DNA of 64,000 nt, taken from Pseudomonas sp. EpS/L25. GTDB taxonomy: Bacteria; Pseudomonadota; Gammaproteobacteria; Pseudomonadales; Pseudomonadaceae. The stretch covers positions 211,857-275,856 of the forward strand of contig NZ_LNUP01000014.1 in assembly GCF_001512295.1 (NCBI RefSeq), in the 5' to 3' direction. The position numbers and the translations under genes are program-made. Of this stretch, positions 1-7,683 are shown one piece after another; within the stretch, counting starts at the first letter, position 1, and the number at the start of each line of letters is the position of its first letter. Under the pieces are notes generated by a model that was given only the letters and a program-made list of their open reading frames with translations, was not told the DNA's origin and did no database searches.

Positions 1-209
1 AGGCCGTCGGCGGCCTGCAACTGGGCGATCAGTTCCACCACCGGCGGGCTGTCGAAGCGAGCGCCGATGAGGTCGGCGGCGGGAAAGTCCTGGATGCGCC
101 AGCGCGACAGCTCCACACCCCGCGCCTGCAGCCAGTTCGCTGCCAGATCCAGCACCCCGCTGGAGCGCGACCGCGCTGCCGGACTACCCGCCAAAGTCAC
201 CACCTGCAT
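1..209 (-). CDS. ssuE: NADPH-dependent FMN reductase SsuE (partial, N-terminal part)
   Basis: The window edge cuts this gene; only the first 69 codons are present. The protein begins MQVVTLAGSPAARSRSSGVL, the flavodoxin-like fold start with the G-S-P-x-x-x-S-R-S phosphate-binding loop seen in SsuE. SsuE supplies reduced FMN to the SsuD alkanesulfonate monooxygenase during sulfur starvation. The start at 209 is preceded by a strong CGGAGG ribosome binding site six bases upstream. The rest of an ssu operon would be expected to the left of the window. Its upstream neighbour lsfA belongs to the same sulfur-starvation response. Identity rests on recalled similarity to Pseudomonas SsuE. Confidence 0.85.
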   Translation of the reverse strand, partial: MQVVTLAGSPAARSRSSGVLDLAANWLQARGVELSRWRIQDFPAADLIGARFDSPPVVELIAQLQAADG

Positions 210-331
210 CGCCGCCTCCGGAAGAAAAAAGAGCGGTGTCGCGCCGCTCGAAAAGGAATGAGCGGACCTTAGCAGCGGGCGTTTATTCCCTAAAAATACC
301 CTTTAGGCACTTGTTTATAACCAGAAAAACA
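210..331 (-). promoter_or_regulatory. Probable ssuE promoter region
   Basis: This AT-rich stretch lies between the lsfA terminator and the ssuE start. On the minus strand it carries AT blocks (TTATAAACAAG and GGTATTTTTAGGGAATAAAC) unlike the GC-rich surroundings. Sulfonate operons are usually activated by CysB at AT-rich sites, so a CysB-type site is plausible. No exact consensus could be fixed by eye. Confidence 0.3.
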
Positions 332-356
332 AAACCCCGACCTGGGCCGGGGTTTC
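327..356 (-). terminator. Rho-independent terminator of lsfA
   Basis: AAACCCCG and CGGGGTTT pair around an eight-base loop (332-355). Read on the minus strand the stem is followed by a T-rich run (TTTTGTTTTTC), so it ends lsfA transcription before ssuE. Confidence 0.8.
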
Positions 357-371
357 TCGTCACGGAAGATT

Positions 372-1010
372 TCAGCGATTGGGCTGCGGTGTCAGGCGCA
401 GATAGGGTTTGACGGCGGTGTAGCCCTTGGGAAAGCGCCGCTTGATCTCTTCCTCGTCCTTGAGCGAGGGCACGATGACCACGTCGTCGCCATCCTTCCA
501 GTTACCTGGCGTGGCGACCTTGTGGTTGTCGGTGAGCTGCAGGGAATCGATCACCCGCAGGATCTCGTCGAAATTGCGCCCGGTGCTGGCCGGATAGGTG
601 ATGGACAGCCGCACCTTCTTCTGCGGATCGATAACGAACAGCGAACGCACCGTCAGGGTGTCGTTGGCATTGGGATGGATCATGTCGTAGAGGCCGGCCA
701 CGGTGCGGTCGGCGTCGGCCAGGATGGGGAAGCCCACGGACGTGGCCTGGGTTTCCTCGATGTCCTTGATCCAGCCCTGGTGGGATTCCAGGCCGTCCAC
801 CGACAGGGCGATGACCTTGACGTCGCGCTTGGCGAATTCGTCCTTGAGCTTGGCCGTGAGGCCCAGCTCGGTGGTGCACACCGGGGTGAAGTCGGCCGGA
901 TGGGAGAAGAGCACGCCCCAGCTGTCGCCCAGCCACTCGTGGAAGCGGATGCGGCCCAGGCTGGAATCCTGTTCGAAATCGGGGGCGATGTCGCCCAGAC
1001 GGATGGTCAT
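372..1010 (-). CDS. lsfA: 1-Cys peroxiredoxin LsfA
   Basis: A 212-residue peroxiredoxin of the Prx6 (1-Cys) class that reduces peroxides in the cytoplasm. The peroxidatic cysteine is C45 in the motif PVCTTE, and the long C-terminal domain typical of Prx6 is present (family members are about 210-220 residues). The start at 1010 (MTIRLGDIAPDF) was chosen over an in-frame codon 25 residues upstream because it has an AGGAG site at the right distance and matches the family N-terminus. In Pseudomonas, LsfA is induced by sulfate starvation and lies beside the ssu genes, as here. It is followed by its own terminator. Confidence 0.92.
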   Translation of the reverse strand: MTIRLGDIAPDFEQDSSLGRIRFHEWLGDSWGVLFSHPADFTPVCTTELGLTAKLKDEFAKRDVKVIALSVDGLESHQGWIKDIEETQATSVGFPILADADRTVAGLYDMIHPNANDTLTVRSLFVIDPQKKVRLSITYPASTGRNFDEILRVIDSLQLTDNHKVATPGNWKDGDDVVIVPSLKDEEEIKRRFPKGYTAVKPYLRLTPQPNR

Positions 1011-1307
1011 TGGCAGTTCTCCTGATGCAGGTAGGGATGAAGGCACTATGCCGCTCTGCGTCGGCGGCGGGAAAGATCGGATCACGCTGTGGTTATAACG
1101 CGAAAGCAGTCCTCGCCAGGACCATCCCGCCGCCTTGGCCCGCTGAGAATAGCCAAGTCCGTCACATCTTCAACGGGCGCTCCCCACACAAGCGCAGCGG
1201 CGGCTAGGGTGCTAATCATGAAGACAACAACCGACGGGAAATCGGCCTGTCGGTGGCAACCCCAGGCGCCCACGATGGTCTGTTGGCAAGACGAGGAGGA
1301 AATTTTC

Positions 1308-1523
1308 ATGTTCGGCAAACGCAATGACGATCCCGGCGCCAGCACCCATTTCCGTAGCGAACGCGTCAGCGTGGTCAACGGCCAGTTCTTCTTCACCACC
1401 CGCGAGGGTACTCTGGAAGGGCCCTTCTTCAGCCGTGAAGAGGCGCTGAACCAGATCGACCGCTATCTGGAGCGCCTGCAAACCGCCCAGGGTCTGTTGC
1501 GCCAATCCGTCAGCAACGTCTGA
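1308..1523 (+). CDS. Small DUF6316-like protein
   Basis: A 71-residue protein with an arginine/aromatic pattern (RSERVSVVNGQFFFTTREG, then GPFFSREEA) that I associate with DUF6316, a small Pseudomonas family of unknown role. No signal peptide or membrane segment is visible. ATG 1308 is preceded by an excellent AGGAGGAA ribosome binding site; the same frame is open further upstream but without a start signal. It stands alone between divergent lsfA and codirectional mnmC, which starts 55 bases after its stop. Function unknown; the family name is from memory. Confidence 0.75.
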   Translation: MFGKRNDDPGASTHFRSERVSVVNGQFFFTTREGTLEGPFFSREEALNQIDRYLERLQTAQGLLRQSVSNV

Positions 1524-1578
1524 CCGCCCGCGCCCTATCCTTTAGACTGCGCGCCCTGACCTCCAGGCCGCGCCGTCC

Positions 1579-3519
1579 ATGACCGACTTCCAGCACGCCC
1601 AGCTCGACTGGGACGCTTCCGGGCAACCCCTCTCCCGCGCCTATGGCGATGTCTACTTTTCCCGCGCCAGCGGCCTGGAAGAGACGCGCCATGTCTTCCT
1701 GCAGCAGAATCGGCTACCCGAGCGCTTCGCCGCCCTGGCAGCGGGTGACGTCTTCACCGTCGGCGAAACGGGCTTCGGGACCGGCCTCAACTTCCTCTGC
1801 GCCTGGCAACTGTTCGAGGCCACGGCGCCCCGGGATGCCCGCCTGCACTTCGTCAGCGTCGAGCGCTTTCCCCTCACCGCGGCCGATCTCGCCCAGGCGC
1901 TCACCCTCTGGCCGCAGCTAGCCCCCTACAGTGCGGCGCTGCAGCGGCAATACCGGGCCATCCATCCCGGCTTCCAACGCCTGATCCTGGCGGAGGGACG
2001 CGTCACCCTTACCCTGTTGGTCGGCGATGTGCTGGAGCGTCTGCCGGAGCTGGATGCCCAGGTCGATGCCTGGTTCCTCGACGGCTTCGCGCCGGCCAAG
2101 AATCCCGAGATGTGGACGCCGGCGCTGTTCGCCGAGCTCGCCCGGCTGTCCCGCCCCGGAGCCACCCTGGCCACCTTCACCTGCGCGGGTTTCGTCCGCC
2201 GCGGCCTCAACGAGGCCGGCTTCGCCATGCGCAAGGTGCCCGGTTTCGGCCACAAGCGGGAGATGCTGGCCGGCGGCCTGGAGCGCCCCGTCACCACCCA
2301 CGCAGCGCCCTGGTACGCCCGTCCGCCCCGCCCGCAAGGCCCACGCACGGCCGTGGTGATAGGCGCGGGGCTGGCCGGTTGCGCCACCGCCGCCAGTCTC
2401 GCCCGTCGCGGCTGGCAGGTGCAGGTCGTCGAGCGCCACGCCGCTCCTGCCCAGGAGGCGTCCGGCAATCCCCAGGGGGTGCTCTATCTCAAGCTGTCGG
2501 CGCACGAGACGCCGCTGAGCCGACTGATCCTCGACGGCTTCGGCCTCACCCTGCGTGAGTTGCAGGCGCTGCCCACCGGCATGGCCTGGTCACCCTGCGG
2601 CGTGCTGCAATTGGCCCTGAGCGACAAGGATGCTACCCGCCAGGCGCAATTGGCGGCGCATTTTCCAGCCGACCTGCTGCACCCCCTGGATCGCGACGCC
2701 GCCAGCAGCCACGCCGGCATCGGCCTGACGGCAGGTGGGCTGCTCTTCCCCGAAGGCGGCTGGGTCCATCCGCCGGCGCTGTGCGCACACTGGTTGGCCC
2801 AGCCGAACATCGAGCTGGTCACCGACACCGCCGTCGTCGGCTTGCAGCAGACGGCAGCGGGCTGGCGGGTCATGACGACCGACGCTACCTTCACCGCTGA
2901 CGTGGTGGTGGTGGCCAGCGCTGCCCAGGCACGATCGTTGCTGCCAGAGCTTCCGCTCAAGGCGATCCGCGGGCAGCTGTCGACCCTGCCCGCAACGCCC
3001 CGGAGCCAGGAACTGGCTACCGTGGTCTGCGGCGAGGGCTACCTTGCACCGGCCCGCCACGGCGAACATTGCCTGGGCGCCAGCTTCGTCTTCGATCGAG
3101 ACGATACCGAACCTAGTCAGGCCGAACATGCCAGCAATCTGCAACTGCTCGCCGAGCTATCGCCGGAACTGGCGGCCGAACGGCGAGCGGAAACCCTGGA
3201 AGGTCGGGTAGCGTTTCGCTGTACGTCCCCGGACTATCTACCCCTGGTCGGCCCCGTGGTGGACGAGGCCCTCTTCGCCGACCGCTATCAGGTGCTGGAA
3301 CGGGATGCCCGCCAGGTGCCGGATCGACCGGCGCCCTGGCGACCAGGCCTCTATGTGAACCTGGCCCATGGCTCGCGCGGCCTGGTCACCACACCGCTGG
3401 CCGCCGAACTGCTGGCAGCCTGGCTCGAGGACGAACCCCTGCCGGTTCCTCGACGGGTAGCGGAAGCCTGCCACCCCAATCGCTTTTCCCTGCGCCGGCT
3501 GATTCGGGGTAAAGGTTAG
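1579..3519 (+). CDS. mnmC: Bifunctional tRNA 5-methylaminomethyl-2-thiouridine biosynthesis protein MnmC
   Basis: A 646-residue fusion enzyme that completes mnm5s2U at the wobble position of tRNA. Residues 1-240 form the SAM-dependent methyltransferase (MnmD) half, with GETGFGTGLNFL as the SAM-binding loop and DAWFLDGFAPAKNPEMW as the active-site region. Residues from about 255 form the FAD oxidoreductase half (MnmC1), opening with the dinucleotide motif VVIGAGLAGCATAASLARRG. Length and domain order match the family. Its TAG stop overlaps the stop of the convergent aldo/keto reductase gene by four bases, with no room for an intergenic terminator. Confidence 0.97.
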   Translation: MTDFQHAQLDWDASGQPLSRAYGDVYFSRASGLEETRHVFLQQNRLPERFAALAAGDVFTVGETGFGTGLNFLCAWQLFEATAPRDARLHFVSVERFPLTAADLAQALTLWPQLAPYSAALQRQYRAIHPGFQRLILAEGRVTLTLLVGDVLERLPELDAQVDAWFLDGFAPAKNPEMWTPALFAELARLSRPGATLATFTCAGFVRRGLNEAGFAMRKVPGFGHKREMLAGGLERPVTTHAAPWYARPPRPQGPRTAVVIGAGLAGCATAASLARRGWQVQVVERHAAPAQEASGNPQGVLYLKLSAHETPLSRLILDGFGLTLRELQALPTGMAWSPCGVLQLALSDKDATRQAQLAAHFPADLLHPLDRDAASSHAGIGLTAGGLLFPEGGWVHPPALCAHWLAQPNIELVTDTAVVGLQQTAAGWRVMTTDATFTADVVVVASAAQARSLLPELPLKAIRGQLSTLPATPRSQELATVVCGEGYLAPARHGEHCLGASFVFDRDDTEPSQAEHASNLQLLAELSPELAAERRAETLEGRVAFRCTSPDYLPLVGPVVDEALFADRYQVLERDARQVPDRPAPWRPGLYVNLAHGSRGLVTTPLAAELLAAWLEDEPLPVPRRVAEACHPNRFSLRRLIRGKG

Positions 3520-4349
3520 ACCATTGCCAGCGGGGACTTGGCTTGTGGCGGGGGGAAGGCCCCGTCGAGCAGGGCGAAGTCGTCCTCGCCCAGGCGCAGA
3601 TCCAGGGCGCGGGCATTTTCTTCCAGGTGACCGGCGTCACCCGCCTTGGGAATGGCGATCACCCCAGGCTGCCGCAACACCCAGGCCAGGGCAATCTGCG
3701 CCGGCGTGGCCTGGTGCCGTTCGGCCAGGGTCGCCAGGGTCGGATGCCGCAGCAGATCACCGCCCTGCCCCAGCGGACAATAGGCCATCAGCGGCATCTG
3801 CTGGCGCTGGCACCAGGGCAGCAGGTCGTGCTCGATGCCGCGTTGCTCCAGGTTGTAGAGCACCTGGTTGGCGCTGCAGCGATCGTCCGCCAGTTCGAGC
3901 ATGTCGGCGGTGTCCAGGTTGGAGACGCCCCAGTGGCGAATCTTGCCTTCGTCGCGCAGCTTCTCCAGCGCCATGACCGTCTCGATCAACGGCACCTGGC
4001 CACGCCAGTGCAGCAGATAGAGGTCTATGACGTCCGTCCCCAGGCGCTTGAGGCTGCGCTCACAGGCCAGGGGTACACCGACCTCGGTGGCGTTCTGCGG
4101 ATAGAACTTGCTCACCAGGAAGGCCTCGTCGCGGCGTCCGGCGATGGCCTCGCCGACCAGTTCCTCGGCGCGCCCGTCGGCATACATCTCCGCCGTGTCG
4201 ATCAGGGTGAGGCCCAGGTCGAGCCCCTGGCGCAGGGCACTGACCTCCTGGCGATGCAGATCGGCGTTCTCGCCCATGCGCCAGGTACCCTGGCCCAGCG
4301 CCGGAACGGTTGTGCCATCGGGCAGGCGAACGGTTTGAGCGGTATTCAT
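3516..4349 (-). CDS. Aldo/keto reductase
   Basis: A 277-residue NAD(P)H-dependent aldo/keto reductase with a TIM-barrel fold. The catalytic tetrad is visible: Asp and Tyr in LIDTAEMYADG, Lys in FLVSKFYPQN and His in YLLHWRG. The cofactor-binding C-terminal segment (VIAIPKAGDAGHLEENA) resembles the IPK...H..EN motif of the family. Start 4349 (MNTAQTVRLPDG) was chosen over a further-upstream in-frame start because homologues begin with the beta-hairpin at this point. Substrate cannot be predicted. It converges on mnmC with overlapping stop codons. Confidence 0.9.
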   Translation of the reverse strand: MNTAQTVRLPDGTTVPALGQGTWRMGENADLHRQEVSALRQGLDLGLTLIDTAEMYADGRAEELVGEAIAGRRDEAFLVSKFYPQNATEVGVPLACERSLKRLGTDVIDLYLLHWRGQVPLIETVMALEKLRDEGKIRHWGVSNLDTADMLELADDRCSANQVLYNLEQRGIEHDLLPWCQRQQMPLMAYCPLGQGGDLLRHPTLATLAERHQATPAQIALAWVLRQPGVIAIPKAGDAGHLEENARALDLRLGEDDFALLDGAFPPPQAKSPLAMV

Positions 4350-4517
4350 GGGCGCATCCTTCTCATGGGTGTACCGGTTTAGAAACGCCCAAGGGGTCGC
4401 GGTTCTCCCAGTCGTCCGCCAAACGGCAGCAAAGGCCATACGGCAGGGGCTGCGACCAGGCGTCGCACTGGTAAAGTAAGGCTTATAAGGAATCAACAAT
4501 AAGATCCTGGAGCCTCC

Positions 4518-5501
4518 ATGAAGTCGCCAATCCCGGGCCTCTGCGCCTTGCTGCTCGCCGCCCTACCGCTGACGGCCGTCCAGGCCGATGTCATAACCCT
4601 GAGATTTTCCCATGTGGTATCCCCCGATACACCCAAGGGCCGGGGCGCCTTGCTGCTGCAGCAACTGGTGGAGCAGCGCCTCGCCGGGCAGGTACGGGTG
4701 GAGGTGCTGCCCAACGGCACGGCCTTCGATGATGCCAGCGAACTGCAGGCCCTACAGGACGGCAAGGTGGACATCCTCGCCCCGGCGATCAGCAAGCTCA
4801 CCCCCCTGAGCCCCAAGCTGAAGCTGTTCGACCTGCCGTTCCTCTTCGAGAGTCGTGCGGCCTTGGATCACTTCCAGGCACGTTCCAGCGGCAGGCAGTT
4901 GCTGCAGAGCCTGGAACCGAACGGCCTCATCGGCCTGGCCTACTGGCCCAACGGCCTCAAGCAGCTCTCGGCCCGCAAGCCGATCCGCGAGCCCGGTGAC
5001 GCCAAGGGGCTGATCTTCCGCATCCAGAATTCGGACGTGCTGCAGAGTCAGTTCGAAACCCTGGGGGCGACGGCGGTCAAGCTGCCCTTCAACCAGACGC
5101 TGCAGGCGCTCACCAGCGGCACCGTCAACGCCACCGAGAACACCTGGTCCAACTACTGGAGCCAGCGACTCGATCAGCAACAACGCTATTTCACCGAGAC
5201 CAACCACGGTGCGCTGGACTACATGCTGATCGCCAAGGCCGAACGCTGGCGAGCCCTGCCCTTCTCGGTGCGCAGCACCCTGGAGGAGATCATCGACCAG
5301 GTGACCTTCGAGGTGAAGAAGCAGTCCGAAGCCGAAAACCAGCGGGACCGCGGCCGGATCGCCGCCACTGGCGGCAGCGAGATCCTGACTCTCACACCCG
5401 ACCAGCGGAACCACTGGCGCGATGCCATGCGGCCGGTGTGGAAACAGTACGAAGCCGAGATCGGCAGCGCCCTGCTCAAGGCCGCCGAGAACTCCAACTA
5501 G
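4518..5501 (+). CDS. Orphan TRAP-type transporter substrate-binding protein (DctP family)
   Basis: A 327-residue periplasmic solute receptor. Residues 1-23 form a signal peptide with a VQA-D cleavage site. The mature part shows the DctP pattern: RFSHVVSPDTPKG near the N-terminus, then the ligand-clamping arginine in GLIFRIQNS and the NATENTWSNYWSQ region. Such proteins bind small carboxylates and hand them to DctQM membrane subunits, but no dctQ or dctM gene lies nearby, so it is an orphan here. Its TAG overlaps the stop of the convergent small gene at 5498. Confidence 0.9.
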   Translation: MKSPIPGLCALLLAALPLTAVQADVITLRFSHVVSPDTPKGRGALLLQQLVEQRLAGQVRVEVLPNGTAFDDASELQALQDGKVDILAPAISKLTPLSPKLKLFDLPFLFESRAALDHFQARSSGRQLLQSLEPNGLIGLAYWPNGLKQLSARKPIREPGDAKGLIFRIQNSDVLQSQFETLGATAVKLPFNQTLQALTSGTVNATENTWSNYWSQRLDQQQRYFTETNHGALDYMLIAKAERWRALPFSVRSTLEEIIDQVTFEVKKQSEAENQRDRGRIAATGGSEILTLTPDQRNHWRDAMRPVWKQYEAEIGSALLKAAENSN

Positions 5502-5797
5502 GGCGAACGCTGCGGCGGCGCCGCCCAGCGTCGCAGCGGCACGCTGCCCGGCTCCCGGCACTGGAGATCGCGGAAGGGCCCGGCGACCTGGGTCCAGCCT
5601 GGCCCTGGCGGGGTCTGGGTGCAGAACTCCTGGCCGTCCGCGGCGCTGCGCCAGCGCCAGTAGGCCGCCGGCTCCGCCAGGGCCGGGCCGGCCAACCACA
5701 GCTCCGGCAACAGGCTCAGCATGATGATGGCCACCGCCCGCGATCCTGGTCGCCTGGCCGCGTTGCCCTCGACGCCCCTCCTGTTACCCCGCTCCAT
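5498..5797 (-). CDS. Small exported protein of unknown function
   Basis: A 99-residue product with a basic N-terminus, a hydrophobic stretch (VAIIMLSLLPELWLAGPALA) ending in an AxA-type cleavage site, and a short mature part rich in Trp and Pro with two cysteines. The start at 5797 was chosen because a GAGGGGA ribosome binding site lies just upstream; an in-frame codon 16 residues earlier lacks one. The mature part (YWRWRSAADGQEFCTQTPPGPGW) suggests a small periplasmic protein. Not recognised as a known family. Confidence 0.6.
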   Translation of the reverse strand: MERGNRRGVEGNAARRPGSRAVAIIMLSLLPELWLAGPALAEPAAYWRWRSAADGQEFCTQTPPGPGWTQVAGPFRDLQCREPGSVPLRRWAAPPQRSP

Positions 5798-5887
5798 CGA
5801 ATTCCCCTCGATACGCCTGGCGTCATCATCCCGGGAAGCAGCCAACGACGGAAGCTCGATGCGCCATCGGCCTCCAAGCCAGCCCGA

Positions 5888-6325
5888 TCAGGCGGGAAAC
5901 AGCAGCGCGCCCGCTTCCCGCATGAAGATCTCGCAGGTCTTGGGTCCCACCCCTTTGAGCGTCTGCAGCCGGCGCTCGAAATCCGCCCGGTCTAGGCTCG
6001 CCGCGCGCAGGTCGGCGAACCGCCCGTGATAGTCGTCCTGCAACTGGCGACAGGCCTCCAGCAGGCGTGTCGCCGTGCTCTCGTCATAGCGCCGGTAATG
6101 TCCCTCGCCCAACTGGTCGACCAGTTGCTGCCAGGAGAGATTGAGGATCTTGCGCGGCGTGTCGCGCCCATGCCGGCGATAGATCACCGTCCAGGCCTGG
6201 GCGGCGATGGTCTGGGAGATGCGCTTGCCGAACAGGTAGCTGGCCAGGAACCAGCCGAACAGCGCTCGCTCGTCCTCCAGGGTGAGGGTCAGGCCAAGAT
6301 CGGCAGCGGAGGTGGTCTTGCTCAT
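5888..6325 (-). CDS. Helix-hairpin-helix DNA-glycosylase-like protein
   Basis: A 145-residue protein whose C-terminal half carries a clear helix-hairpin-helix motif (LKGVGPKTCEIFMREAG), as in the HhH-GPD DNA glycosylases. It is much shorter than EndoIII/MutY (over 210 residues) and lacks an iron-sulfur cysteine cluster, so it may be a minimal or non-catalytic DNA-binding member. It starts 78 bases after the stop of the haemoglobin gene on the same strand and may be co-transcribed with it. Function beyond DNA binding is not established from sequence. Confidence 0.7.
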   Translation of the reverse strand: MSKTTSAADLGLTLTLEDERALFGWFLASYLFGKRISQTIAAQAWTVIYRRHGRDTPRKILNLSWQQLVDQLGEGHYRRYDESTATRLLEACRQLQDDYHGRFADLRAASLDRADFERRLQTLKGVGPKTCEIFMREAGALLFPA

Positions 6326-6403
6326 GGGGTGTCCCTGCTGTAGGCATCTTGCCTAGGGATGCTCCGTGGCGTCCTGGGTTCGGCCCAGGCGACCGCCGGT
6401 GCC

Positions 6404-6832
6404 TCACTGGCGGATCACCTCGCCGCGCTGCGACGCCAGGCGGGCCAGCAGGGCGTTCTGGGTACGCTGCGGCACGCCCTCCTGCTGCATGGCCAGCTGC
6501 AGATCCTCCACCAGTGCATTGAAGTCGGCCGGCTGCAGATTCAGCCCGCGGTGACTTTCCGCCATGCTCGCTCCCTGGTACGCGCAAGGGCCGCCGGCAT
6601 CCATGCAGAGCTTCTGGATCAGCAGCCCGCGCAGACGACCGATGTCGACATTGGCGAAGTAGTGCCGGATCCGCGTATCGCGCGCGATGTTGAGCAGCAT
6701 GCCCTCGACGATCCGGGTGATTCCCGGCTGGCCGCCCAGCTCTTGGTAAAGGCGATCGCCGGCGGGTGGCTGGGATGAGCAGCCGAGCAGGCCCGCCAGG
6801 AGGGCGACCAGCAACAGCGGCTTGAGCGTCAT
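6404..6832 (-). CDS. Group 1 truncated haemoglobin, predicted lipoprotein
   Basis: A 142-residue protein beginning with a lipoprotein signal: hydrophobic LLLVALLAGLLG followed by the lipobox cysteine C18. The remainder is a group 1 truncated globin: LYQELGGQPGITRIVEGM (A/B helices), HYFANVD (B-C/E region), and a His in AESHRGL at the proximal F8 position. Truncated globins bind O2 or NO; membrane anchoring in the periplasm is unusual for the fold. The ATG overlaps the stop of the preceding DUF3034 gene by one base (TGATG), so the two are translationally coupled. Confidence 0.9.
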   Translation of the reverse strand: MTLKPLLLVALLAGLLGCSSQPPAGDRLYQELGGQPGITRIVEGMLLNIARDTRIRHYFANVDIGRLRGLLIQKLCMDAGGPCAYQGASMAESHRGLNLQPADFNALVEDLQLAMQQEGVPQRTQNALLARLASQRGEVIRQ

Positions 6833-7683
6833 CAGTAGCTCCCCTGCAGCGACAGGTAGAGCCCTTCCTGATCGTCCAGGGTGGCGACCTCGCCCAGCCA
6901 GGCATAGGCCAATACCAGCGAGAGATGCTTGTTGGGGAAGTAGCCGACGAAGGCATCCACCCAGTCACTCTCGTGGGTGAAGCTCAGGTTCTGCGGCTTC
7001 TGCCGATACTCCGTCCCCACGGCCCAGCGTGGATTGAAGAACACCGCCGCCGAACCTTCCTTGAGCCATTGACGACTATCGTTGCGATCCCCTCCGAAAC
7101 CCAGCAGCCCCATCTCGTTGGCCCGGCTGTACCTGACGCCGGCGTTGAGCAGCAGGTTGTAGCCGAAGGCACCGCCAAGGATCAGGCGACTGGCGCCGAG
7201 GTAGCCCTCGACATCGCTGTCACGCCGGGCCCCTACCGCCTCCGGGATGGCGAAATCACGCTGGTGCTTGTACTGCACGCCCAGCACCACCTGCGGCAGG
7301 CGGTCGTAGATCAGGTCGCCCGCCAGGCGTACCTTGGCACCGATGACGTCCTGGCTGAGGCTTTCTTCCGCCAGGTTCATCAGCCGCCGCAGGGTAGGCA
7401 TGTCCAGGCGCTGCCGCGCGTAGGACACCTCCACCCGATTGTCATAGGCCACCGCGGCGCCGGCAGCATCGAGTCGATAATCACCGGTCCAGACCCGGGT
7501 GGCGAAGGCCGTGGCGCCGGGCTGCCCACTCTCGCCATAGCCGCCGATCACCGCCCAGGGGGTGATGCCGCCGCCGGCCGCACCTTCCAGGCTGCTCGCC
7601 CCGCCGGTGGCGAGCAACTTGCCGCCATCGGCCTGCACGCCGGAGGCAAGCAGACCTAGCACGAGCGCCCACCCCCTGTTCAT
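6832..7683 (-). CDS. DUF3034 family outer-membrane beta-barrel protein
   Basis: A 283-residue protein with a signal peptide (cleavage after VQA, about residue 18), a glycine-rich N-terminal segment of the mature protein, and alternating amphipathic strands ending in an aromatic residue (SLQGSY), typical of an outer-membrane beta barrel. The TGGASSLEGAAGGGITPWAV segment matches DUF3034 as I recall it. It begins inside the stop region of the upstream GGDEF/EAL gene (4-base overlap) and overlaps the globin gene by one base. Role unknown; the family is of uncharacterised function. Confidence 0.85.
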   Translation of the reverse strand: MNRGWALVLGLLASGVQADGGKLLATGGASSLEGAAGGGITPWAVIGGYGESGQPGATAFATRVWTGDYRLDAAGAAVAYDNRVEVSYARQRLDMPTLRRLMNLAEESLSQDVIGAKVRLAGDLIYDRLPQVVLGVQYKHQRDFAIPEAVGARRDSDVEGYLGASRLILGGAFGYNLLLNAGVRYSRANEMGLLGFGGDRNDSRQWLKEGSAAVFFNPRWAVGTEYRQKPQNLSFTHESDWVDAFVGYFPNKHLSLVLAYAWLGEVATLDDQEGLYLSLQGSY

